16,829 nt of DNA from contig JBFGCA010000109.1 of NCBI GenBank assembly GCA_041567315.1, forward strand, positions 1-16,829, read 5' to 3'. Below, in pieces: positions 1 through 5,941 of this stretch (the stretch's first letter is position 1; every line of letters begins with the position of its first letter). The position numbers and the translations under genes are program-made. The notes beneath the pieces were generated by a model. The model was given only the letters and a program-made list of their open reading frames with translations, had not been told where the DNA came from and made no database searches. Source of the stretch: JBFGCA01 sp041567315 (GTDB lineage Bacteria; Acidobacteriota; Thermoanaerobaculia; Multivoradales; JAHEKO01).

Positions 1-704
1 AGCGCGCCCACCGGCGCGAAGATGAGGGCGGCGTCGAGCGGCGCCGGCGGCGGGGCGTCAGAGCCGCCGGCCCAGACCGCTCCCAGCGACCGCGCGAAGG
101 ACTGCTTGGAATCGTCGCCGGGCTTGGTGAAGGCGTAGACCTCACGGCCCTGGTGGACGGCGAGCTGGGCGACGATGTGGGCGGCGGCGCCGAAGCCGTA
201 GAGCCCCAGCCGGCGGGCGTCGCCGGCCAGGCGCAGCGCCCGGTAGCCGATGAGGCCCGCACACAGCAGCGGCGCCGCTTCGGCGTCGGCGTAGCCCTCG
301 GGGAGCGGGAAGCAGTAGCGGCGGTCGGCCACCGCGTGGTCGGCGTAGCCTCCGTCGCGCCCGTAGCCGGTGAAGCGCGCCGACCCGCACAGGTTCTCGC
401 GGCCGCTCCGGCAGTAGTGGCACTCGCCGCAGGTCCAGCCCAGCCACGGCACCCCGATCCGGGTGCCGGCCGCCAGGTCCTCGACGCACTCGCCGGCCGC
501 CTCGACGCGGCCGACGATCTCGTGGCCGAGAACCAGCGGCAGCGTCGGCTCGGTGAGCTCGCCGTCGCGGACGTGGAGGTCGGTGCGGCAGACCCCGCAC
601 GCGGCCACCCGCAGCAGCACCTCGCCGGGGCCGGGCGACGGCGGCTCACGCTCGACGAGCCGCAGCGGCCTACCCGGCGCCTCGAGCACCATGGCGCGGC
701 TCAC
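1..704 (-). CDS. Zinc-dependent alcohol dehydrogenase (3' end cut by window edge)
   Basis: Likely a cytoplasmic NAD(P)-dependent medium-chain dehydrogenase that oxidises alcohols or reduces aldehydes. Translating the minus strand gives 234 residues of a family usually about 330-350 long; the C-terminal part lies outside the window. The N-terminal GroES-like domain has the catalytic zinc motif CGVCRTD (Cys39) and GHE (His61, Glu62). Cys92, Cys95, Cys98 and Cys106 form the structural zinc lobe (CGECHYC, then ENLC). A Rossmann GFGAAAH motif follows near residue 170. I chose the GTG at 704 because it overlaps the TGA of the upstream glycosyltransferase gene as GTGA, which suggests translational coupling; an ATG four codons later (692) is the alternative. 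It is the last visible gene of a three-gene leftward operon. The physiological substrate cannot be told from sequence. Confidence 0.93.
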   Translation of the reverse strand, partial: MSRAMVLEAPGRPLRLVEREPPSPGPGEVLLRVAACGVCRTDLHVRDGELTEPTLPLVLGHEIVGRVEAAGECVEDLAAGTRIGVPWLGWTCGECHYCRSGRENLCGSARFTGYGRDGGYADHAVADRRYCFPLPEGYADAEAAPLLCAGLIGYRALRLAGDARRLGLYGFGAAAHIVAQLAVHQGREVYAFTKPGDDSKQSFARSLGAVWAGGSDAPPPAPLDAALIFAPVGA

Positions 705-1861
705 GCGGCGCACCAGTAGTCGCGGGTCTCGCGCAGACCGAGACCGTCGAGGTGGCGGCGGATCAGCCGGCGGGCGCCGCGCGAGCCGACCGCGGCGACC
801 AGCAACGGGCGCTCACCGGCCGCCAGCAGCCGCGGCAGGTCGCCGGGCGCGCGCACCGGCAGCCGGCGGAGCGAGCGGCCGATCTTGCGCGGGTCGACGT
901 CGATGAAGCCCTCGAGGGCCGCACCCTCGCGCTCGAGGTGCTTGGCGAGCCGGCGGCCGGTCTGGCCGGCGCCCCAGACCAGAACCCGGCCCCGATCGCG
1001 CAGCGGTCCGTGGGCGAGGTGATGCGCCTTGCAGGCCAGGAAGCGCTCGACGGCGTAGCGGCGATCGGTGCGGGTCAGCCGTCCGGGGTGCTGCCGCCAG
1101 AAGTGGAGCACCCGCGGCACCTTGGCGAAGCGGGCGCCGGCGGCCGCCAGCCGCAGCCACAGGTCGTAGTCCTCGGGCCAGCCGTTGTCGCGGTAGCCGC
1201 CCACCGCCTCGAGCGCCGCGCGCCGGGCGGTCGTGCCGGGATGCGGCAGCGGGCTCTCGATGAACCGCTCGGCGAGGATCTCGCGGTGGGCCACCAGCGC
1301 GTTGAGCCAGTCCTCGTAGACCCGGAACCCCTCGCCGACCGCGGCGGCGGGGAAGTGCCGCACCTTGCAGCCCACCACCGTGAGCTCGGAGTCGGCGGCG
1401 AGCGCCGCCACCTGCAGCTCCAGCCGCCGCGGGTGGGCGAGGTCGTCGGCGTCCATCCGCGCCACCAGCGGCGCCCGGCAGGCGGCGAGACCGGTCTCGA
1501 GGGCGGCGACCAGACCGCGGTGCGGCTGCTGGAGGACTCGCAGCCTCCGGTCGCGCCGCGCCCAGTCGGCCAGCAGCTCGGTCGAGCCGTCGGTCGAGCC
1601 GTCGTCGACCGCCACGATCTCGAAATCGTCGAAGCTCTGGGCGGCGAGGCTGGCCAGGCAAGCGTTCAGAAACGGTGCCGCGTCGTAGACCGGCAGCAGA
1701 ATCGAAACCGCCGGGGAACCGGTCGTCGTCACCACGTCCGCCTGGTGGTGCCGTGGCGAGCGCCGGCCGGCGCTGGGTGCGCCGCCGGCTCCTGCCCGCG
1801 CTGGTCGAGGCTCACCATCAAGTGTCCAGGGATCGGACGTCACGCCGCTCGCGTCGGTCAC
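701..1861 (-). CDS. Family 2 glycosyltransferase with C-terminal nucleotide-binding-like domain
   Basis: A GT-A fold glycosyltransferase, probably transferring a sugar from a nucleotide-sugar donor to a surface glycan or lipid acceptor in the cytoplasm. The GT2 domain starts near residue 50 (VSILLPVYD). It shows the donor-binding VDDGSTDGS at 85-93, the metal-binding MDADD at 136-140, and the catalytic-base-type WPEDYDLW at 228-235. From about residue 291 there is a second module, beginning VLVWGAGQTGRRL, that resembles the Rossmann-like N-terminal domain of PglD-type sugar acyltransferases. The gene starts with GTG at 1861, overlapping the upstream stop as GTGA. The first 48 residues are low-complexity and may not all be translated; a later GTG near residue 43 is possible. 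It has no transmembrane segments. Donor and acceptor are unknown. Confidence 0.92.
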   Translation of the reverse strand: MTDASGVTSDPWTLDGEPRPARAGAGGAPSAGRRSPRHHQADVVTTTGSPAVSILLPVYDAAPFLNACLASLAAQSFDDFEIVAVDDGSTDGSTELLADWARRDRRLRVLQQPHRGLVAALETGLAACRAPLVARMDADDLAHPRRLELQVAALAADSELTVVGCKVRHFPAAAVGEGFRVYEDWLNALVAHREILAERFIESPLPHPGTTARRAALEAVGGYRDNGWPEDYDLWLRLAAAGARFAKVPRVLHFWRQHPGRLTRTDRRYAVERFLACKAHHLAHGPLRDRGRVLVWGAGQTGRRLAKHLEREGAALEGFIDVDPRKIGRSLRRLPVRAPGDLPRLLAAGERPLLVAAVGSRGARRLIRRHLDGLGLRETRDYWCAA

Positions 1862-2676
1862 AGCGCGAACTGCATCAGGTCGCGCCCCACCTGCAGGCGG
1901 CCTTGGAAGCCCGCTTTCTCTGCGCGCGCCTGAAGCGCCGCCTCGTCGAGCGGCCGGTAGAGGTGCGAGCAGACCAGCCGGCCGGGAGCGGCGCGGACCG
2001 TCAGCTCGACGAGCTGGTCCTCCTCGGGGTGGCCGGCGTCGACCACCGCCAGGTCGACGCCGGCCAGGAACTCGACCTCGGCGTCGTGATAGTCGGAGTC
2101 GCCGGTGAGAGCGCAGGTGTGGCCGTTCCAGGTGGTCTTGAGCCCGCGGTTGCCGGCCGGCGGCAGCTCGGCGGTCTGGAAGGCCTGGTCGTCGATCTCG
2201 AAGCCGTCGCCCTCCAGCTCGTGGACCCGCAGCTCGTAACGCTCCTCGTTGATCAGCGCGCCGTGCCCGGGCAGCGCCCGCAGGCGGTCGATCTGGGCCT
2301 CCACCCCGGGCGGACCCCAGACGTGGAGCGGGCGGCTGCGGGGATCGATCCGCGAGTAGGAGGCGGCGTGCAGATAGGGCACCAGGTCGGAGAAGTGGTC
2401 GGGATGGAAGTGCGACAGCACCACGTGCTCGACGTCGTCCTGGCGCAGCCCCAGCCCCAGCAGGCGCAGGCTGATCCCGCGGCCGAAGTCGAAGACCACC
2501 CGCAGCCCGCCCAGCTCGAGCAGCACCGAGGAGGCCATGCGATCGGCCTCGAGCTGGCAGGTGCCGGTGCCCAGCAGGGTGAGCCGCCCGCGGCGGCGGT
2601 CAACGGGGCCTCCCGCCGGCTCCCCGCCCGGCGGCCCGCCGGTGTCCCCGTCGCGCTCGCTCACCGGCTCGCCCAC
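1858..2676 (-). CDS. MBL-fold metallo-hydrolase, ribonuclease Z-like
   Basis: A metallo-beta-lactamase-fold hydrolase of 272 residues, first gene of the leftward operon. The metal site is clear: SHFHPDHF (HxHxDH, His89, His91, Asp93, His94). LLGTGTC near residues 34-40 is the usual first strand and loop of RNase Z/ElaC-like proteins. TGDSDY (near 191-196) carries the bridging aspartate, and CSHLYRP near the C-terminus gives the last histidine. The length is a little short of typical RNase Z, and no exosite arm is obvious, so tRNA 3' processing is possible but not shown. The GTG start at 2676 has GAGAGG about 7 nt upstream; the first 28 residues are Gly/Pro-rich and a GTG at codon 5 is an alternative. 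It is coupled to the glycosyltransferase by a GTGA overlap. Confidence 0.9.
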   Translation of the reverse strand: MGEPVSERDGDTGGPPGGEPAGGPVDRRRGRLTLLGTGTCQLEADRMASSVLLELGGLRVVFDFGRGISLRLLGLGLRQDDVEHVVLSHFHPDHFSDLVPYLHAASYSRIDPRSRPLHVWGPPGVEAQIDRLRALPGHGALINEERYELRVHELEGDGFEIDDQAFQTAELPPAGNRGLKTTWNGHTCALTGDSDYHDAEVEFLAGVDLAVVDAGHPEEDQLVELTVRAAPGRLVCSHLYRPLDEAALQARAEKAGFQGRLQVGRDLMQFAL

Positions 2677-2750
2677 CTGCTGGCCTCTCGTCGGCTGGCG
2701 CCCGCTCGGCTAGCCCCCGGTCGGCTGGCCTCATGTCGGCCCACGTGGCG
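2676..2750. repeat. Degenerate 15-bp tandem repeat in the divergent intergenic region
   Basis: TCGGCT (or TCGGCC) recurs at 2691, 2706, 2721 and 2736, an exact 15-bp period, with a more diverged unit at 2676. Units resemble TCGGCTGGCCTCATG. The block fills the space between the divergent MBL hydrolase and nucleotidyltransferase genes and ends just before a possible -10 box. It could be slippage-derived filler or a set of protein-binding repeats; nothing here decides which. Confidence 0.65.
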
Positions 2751-2754
2751 AGTC

Positions 2755-2760
2755 TACAAT
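2755..2760 (+). promoter_or_regulatory. Possible -10 box for the nucleotidyltransferase gene
   Basis: TACAAT matches the sigma-70 -10 consensus at five of six bases and stands out in very GC-rich surroundings. No convincing -35 box lies 16-18 bp upstream. Transcription would start near 2767, leaving only about 6 nt before the GTG at 2773, so the mRNA may be nearly leaderless. Confidence 0.4.
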
Positions 2761-2772
2761 CCGGCACGCTCG

Positions 2773-3726
2773 GTGCCGGTCCGCCGGGAACGTCCGCGTC
2801 GGGCCGCCGGTTCCCTCGAAGGGCACGCCCTGAAGCGTCTCGCCATCCTGCTCTGCGCCGGCTACGGCACCCGCATGGGGGAGGCCGGCCGCCGAGGCCC
2901 CAAGGCGCTGCTGCCGGTGGCTGGGCGGCCGCTGATCGACCCGCTGATGGAGGAGCTGGCGGCGCTGCCGGGTCTCGACGCGGTGCATCTGGTCAGCAAC
3001 CGGCTATGGGCGGGACGCTTCCGCCGCTGGGCGCGGCGCTGGCGTCCGCGGCTGGCGTCCGCCGGCCGGCGGCTGGTGGTCCACGACGACGGCACCGCCC
3101 GGCGGGCCGAGCGCCGCGGCGCGGTCGTCGATCTCGATCTGGCGGTGCGCCGCGCCGGGGTGCCCGAGGGCGGTGCCCTGGTGGCCGGCAGCGACAACCT
3201 CTTCCTGTTCCCGCTGGCGCCTCTGTGGGCCAGCTTCCTCTCTACCGGCCGCGACCTGTTGCTGGCGGTGCGCGAGGACGACGCGGAGGCCCGGGCGCGG
3301 TCGACGTTGCTCGAACTGGGAAGCGACGATCACGTAGTAAGGGTCGATGATGCTGTCCACGGGACGACCCGGCAGGCGGCCGGTCGAAGGCGCGGAGCTG
3401 CACGCGAAGCGGGGGAACGGACCGCACCCGACATGATCCAAGCCCGCCGCCAGCCGGTGCAGGAGACCAGAGTCGCGTCGCCAGGATGGGTGTCGCCGGC
3501 GCTGTACTGCCTGACTTCGAAGACGCTCGGCGAGGTGTCCGACTACCTGAAAGCCGGCGGCGACGCCGACAGTCTGGGTGCCTTCGTCGCCGACCTTGCG
3601 CGCCGCCGCCCGGTCTGGGCGCATCGCGCCTCCGGCCGCCGCCTGCATGTCGGCACGCCCGCGGCTTACCGAGCGGCGCGGAAGCTGCTCGAAGGCCCCG
3701 GCGCGGACCCGAGCGCGGGGTCCTAG
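2773..3726 (+). CDS. Sugar-phosphate nucleotidyltransferase-like protein with anomalous internal segment
   Basis: A GT-A-like nucleotidyltransferase (NTP plus sugar- or alcohol-phosphate to NDP product and pyrophosphate), presumably cytoplasmic and feeding glycan or phospholipid synthesis. The signature LCAGYGTRMG (27-36) followed by GPKALLPVAG (42-51) is the family nucleotide-binding loop; VAGSDNLF supplies the metal-binding aspartate. GTG 2773 is the only ATG/GTG/TTG in frame between the preceding region and the signature; a CTG at 2830 just before KRLAILLCAG is the natural family start position but is non-standard. Residues 183-238 have odd codon use and no family resemblance (see the separate entry), and the usual EKP-type motif expected there is not visible. 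The frame is the same on both sides of that segment. The TAG stop lies inside the CTAG target of the MITE-like element. Activity is uncertain because of the insertion. Confidence 0.75.
   Translation: MPVRRERPRRAAGSLEGHALKRLAILLCAGYGTRMGEAGRRGPKALLPVAGRPLIDPLMEELAALPGLDAVHLVSNRLWAGRFRRWARRWRPRLASAGRRLVVHDDGTARRAERRGAVVDLDLAVRRAGVPEGGALVAGSDNLFLFPLAPLWASFLSTGRDLLLAVREDDAEARARSTLLELGSDDHVVRVDDAVHGTTRQAAGRRRGAAREAGERTAPDMIQARRQPVQETRVASPGWVSPALYCLTSKTLGEVSDYLKAGGDADSLGAFVADLARRRPVWAHRASGRRLHVGTPAAYRAARKLLEGPGADPSAGS
3319..3486. other. Foreign-looking in-frame segment within the nucleotidyltransferase gene
   Basis: Codons 183-238 of the host gene: 19 of 56 end in A or T, and AGA/AGG arginine codons appear, while flanking codons almost all end in G or C. 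The flanks read as normal family sequence in the same frame (RSTLLEL before, WVSPALYCL after), so roughly 40-56 residues look inserted. No clean terminal repeats or target duplication are visible. An 11-mer, GCGGAGCTGCA (3392-3402), also occurs in the nearby MITE-like element (3758-3768), which may be chance. Edges are approximate. Confidence 0.5.
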
Positions 3727-3890
3727 TGTCCCGTGCGGCAAGTTCCTTTACATTCGAGCGGAGCTGCATCCCGCTGGGCGGCGTTGCTCCTCGGTCGCAT
3801 ATAGCCTCGATATTCTCGCTCGTCGCGCCTTGCCCAGCGGGCGCTTCGCCGCTCTCGATGTGACAAGGAACTTACCGCACGGAACACTAG
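3723..3890. mobile_element. MITE-like element with CTAG target duplication
   Basis: CTAG at 3723-3726 and again at 3887-3890 flanks a 160-bp body (3727-3886) with no coding capacity of its own. The ends are terminal inverted repeats: the left reads TGTCCCGTGCGGCAAGTTCC and the right, reverse-complemented, reads TGTTCCGTGCGGTAAGTTCC, with 20 of 22 bases matching including the next TT. Complementarity continues inward: CCCGCTGGGC near 3770 pairs with GCCCAGCGGG near 3832, and the centre is AT-richer (CATATAG, GATATTC). Nearly the whole element could fold into one long imperfect hairpin. A 4-bp CTAG duplication is known for several DDE transposase groups (for example IS5-type YTAR targets), so a full-length element elsewhere in the genome probably mobilised it. 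The first CTAG contains the TAG stop of the upstream gene. Confidence 0.85.
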
Positions 3891-3903
3891 AGTCGTCCGA
3901 CTG

Positions 3904-5130
3904 ATGCCTGAAACCGGTAGCCCGCGGTCCCTCCAGTCCGGCGGTCCGTCTGGTGACCCGTCTGTCGATCGTGCAGGCGGCGCCTCCCGCCTGATCGCCC
4001 CCGACGCGCTGCGCGGGCTGATCATGGTGCTGATGGCGGTCGACCACGCCGCCTTCTTCGTCGCCCGCATCCATCCGGCCGAGTACTGGGGGGTGGCGAT
4101 GCCCGAGTACCCGGGCGCCCTCGCTTTCCTGACCCGCTTCGTCACCCATCTCTGCGCGCCGGGGTTCTTCTTCCTGATGGGGGTCGGGATGGCGCTGTTT
4201 GCCGACTCGCGCGGCCGGCTGGGCTGGTCGGAGGGGCGGATCACCCGGCACCTCGCGCTCCGCGGGGTGCTGCTGATCGGCCTCCAGCTCCTGATCGAGA
4301 ACCCGGCCTGGTTCGCCGGCATCTTCGCCTCGCAGGTGCGGATGGAGACCTACGGCGCCACCGCCCCCGGTGGCTCCGACGTCATCCCGTGGCTGCTCAT
4401 CGGGGTGCTCTCCAGCCTGGGCGCGAGCCTCATCGTCTGGTCGCTGCTGCGGCGGCTGCCCGGCTGGGCGATCGCCGCCGTGAGCCTGACGGCCGTCCTC
4501 GGCACCCAGCTCGCGGTGCCGGGGGCCGACCAGGTGGCGACCCGCTACCCGGCGCTGGTGCGTCTGATGATGCTGCCCGGGCTGAGCGATCTGTGGATGG
4601 TGACCTACCCGGTGGTGCCCTGGCTGGGGCTGGCCGGGGCGGGGATCCTGTTCGGGCGGCTGGTGGGGCGCGACCCGCGGCGTGCCTACGGCTGGGCGCT
4701 CGGCACCGGCGGGCTGGCCCTGCTGCTCTTCGCCGCCCTGCGCGCGGCCGGCGGCTTCGGCAACCTCCACCCGCCGGCCGGCGAGGGCTGGATCGCCTTT
4801 CTCAACGTCACCAAGTATCCGCCCAGCCTGGTCTTCGTGCTTCTCACCCTGGGGATCGACCTGGTGCTGCTGGCGGCCCTGCGCGGGCGCGAGGCAGCCC
4901 TCGGGCGCTGGGGGCGGCCGCTCGTGGTCTTCGGGCGGACGCCGCTGTTCTTCTACCTGGCGCACATCTACCTGTTCCTGCTGGCCGGGCTGCTGGTCCG
5001 CGAGGGGACCGGCTACGCGGGGCTCTACGCGGCCTGGCTGACCGGCCTGCTGGTGCTCTACCCGCTCTGCGGGTGGTACGGCGGCTTCAAGGCCCGGCGG
5101 CCGGCCGACTCGCTGTGGCGTTTTTTCTGA
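3904..5130 (+). CDS. DUF1624/heparan-alpha-glucosaminide N-acetyltransferase-like membrane protein
   Basis: A polytopic inner-membrane protein of 408 residues. After a hydrophilic N-terminal stretch of about 30 residues, the family-type opening reads APDALRGLIMVLMAVDHAA: a D-x-x-R-G motif, then a first membrane helix ending in VDH. About ten hydrophobic segments follow, among them FFFLMGVGMAL near residues 88-98, and it ends in a basic tail. The family includes the lysosomal HGSNAT enzyme, which acetylates amino sugars across a membrane; the bacterial members are mostly uncharacterised and thought to acylate surface sugars, so the substrate here is unknown. The ATG at 3904 has no clear Shine-Dalgarno. 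Without the MITE-like element it would lie 13 nt after the nucleotidyltransferase stop, so the two were probably co-transcribed before the insertion. The 3' end overlaps the convergent methyltransferase gene by 44 bp. Confidence 0.88.
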   Translation: MPETGSPRSLQSGGPSGDPSVDRAGGASRLIAPDALRGLIMVLMAVDHAAFFVARIHPAEYWGVAMPEYPGALAFLTRFVTHLCAPGFFFLMGVGMALFADSRGRLGWSEGRITRHLALRGVLLIGLQLLIENPAWFAGIFASQVRMETYGATAPGGSDVIPWLLIGVLSSLGASLIVWSLLRRLPGWAIAAVSLTAVLGTQLAVPGADQVATRYPALVRLMMLPGLSDLWMVTYPVVPWLGLAGAGILFGRLVGRDPRRAYGWALGTGGLALLLFAALRAAGGFGNLHPPAGEGWIAFLNVTKYPPSLVFVLLTLGIDLVLLAALRGREAALGRWGRPLVVFGRTPLFFYLAHIYLFLLAGLLVREGTGYAGLYAAWLTGLLVLYPLCGWYGGFKARRPADSLWRFF

Positions 5131-5941
5131 GCGCGCCGCCCGCGGCCGGCGCCGCCAGCCGCTCGACCTCGGTCGCCAGGTCCGGCGGCAGCTTGGCCCC
5201 TGCCGCGACGGCGTAGAAGCGGGCGCGGAGCGCCATCCGCTCCTCGTCGGACAGGTCGCCGGGTCCGCCCCAGGTGCGGCGCCGGGCCTCGATCAGCCAG
5301 CCGAGCGCGACCCCGGCGGCGACCGACACGTTGAGCGACTGGCTCAACCCATGGAGCGGGATCGAGAAGGTGAGGTCGCAGGCCCCCTGCTCGGCGGCGG
5401 TGAGTCCGCGCGACTCGTTGCCGAGGACCAGGGCCAGCGGCCGGGTGGCCGGGAGCTCGACGAGCGGCACTGCCCGCCGGCCGAACCCGGCGGCGGCCAG
5501 CCGGAAGCCGCGCCCGCCGAGCTCGCGGCAGGCGGCGGCGAGGTCGGGGTGGTGCACCAGGTCGAGCCAGCGGTGGGCGTTCTGGCTCACCCGCGGGCTG
5601 GGCCGGAGCGGCGGCTGGTCGGTCTCGACCACGTGGACCTCCTGGACGCCGAGCGCCTCGCAGGTGCGCATCACCGCCGCCTGGTTGTGGGGGTCGTGGA
5701 CGCCGTGGAGCACCACGGTGAGGGTGCGGGTGCGGCGCGCCAGCGCCTGTTCGAGCCGGAAGCGGCGCGCCGGCCGCAGCAGGTCGCGGTCGCGGAAGGC
5801 GCGCAGCGCTGCCGGCAGGGCGTCGGTCAGCCGCTCCAGCTCGGCCAGCTCGGTGGCGGTGGGGGCCGGCCGCGGGGTGCGCCGGCCGCGGTGCGCCCGG
5901 GTGCCGTCGGAGCGCAGCTTGTGCCGGCGCGGCGGCGACAT
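5087..5941 (-). CDS. TrmH/SpoU-family RNA 2'-O-methyltransferase
   Basis: A SPOUT-class, SAM-dependent methyltransferase of 284 residues expected to methylate a ribose 2'-OH in tRNA or rRNA. All three SpoU motifs are visible: motif 1 HNQAAVMRTCEALGV (85-99, with the conserved Arg92), motif 2 LVLGNESRGLT (171-181), and motif 3 IPLHGLSQSLNVSVAAG (194-210), which form the knotted SAM site. The segment around 71-130 and the C-terminal helices resemble tRNA (guanosine-18) methyltransferase TrmH. A basic N-terminal extension of about 60 residues, rich in Arg and Pro, is longer than in E. coli TrmH and may help bind RNA. The ATG overlaps the stop of the upstream dehydrogenase gene as TGATG, implying coupling. 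The 3' end runs 44 bp into the convergent membrane-protein gene, so no terminator separates them. The target nucleotide is not determined. Confidence 0.92.
   Translation of the reverse strand: MSPPRRHKLRSDGTRAHRGRRTPRPAPTATELAELERLTDALPAALRAFRDRDLLRPARRFRLEQALARRTRTLTVVLHGVHDPHNQAAVMRTCEALGVQEVHVVETDQPPLRPSPRVSQNAHRWLDLVHHPDLAAACRELGGRGFRLAAAGFGRRAVPLVELPATRPLALVLGNESRGLTAAEQGACDLTFSIPLHGLSQSLNVSVAAGVALGWLIEARRRTWGGPGDLSDEERMALRARFYAVAAGAKLPPDLATEVERLAAPAAGGALRKNATASRPAAGP

Noticed and set aside
2676..2750. CRISPR or integration-site repeats
   Set aside because: The 15-bp units are contiguous and degenerate, with no spacers and no tRNA or integrase nearby.
1675..2772. Extension of the nucleotidyltransferase frame far upstream
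   Set aside because: That part is antisense to the MBL hydrolase and glycosyltransferase genes, low-complexity, and has no family resemblance before the LCAGYGTRM motif.
3004..3741. A minus-strand frame across the nucleotidyltransferase with some natural-looking stretches (for example DPYYVIVASQFE)
   Set aside because: No start signal, no domain and no continuation. The better-looking stretch lies in the anomalous insertion, so it may be a remnant of the inserted element but cannot be supported as a gene.
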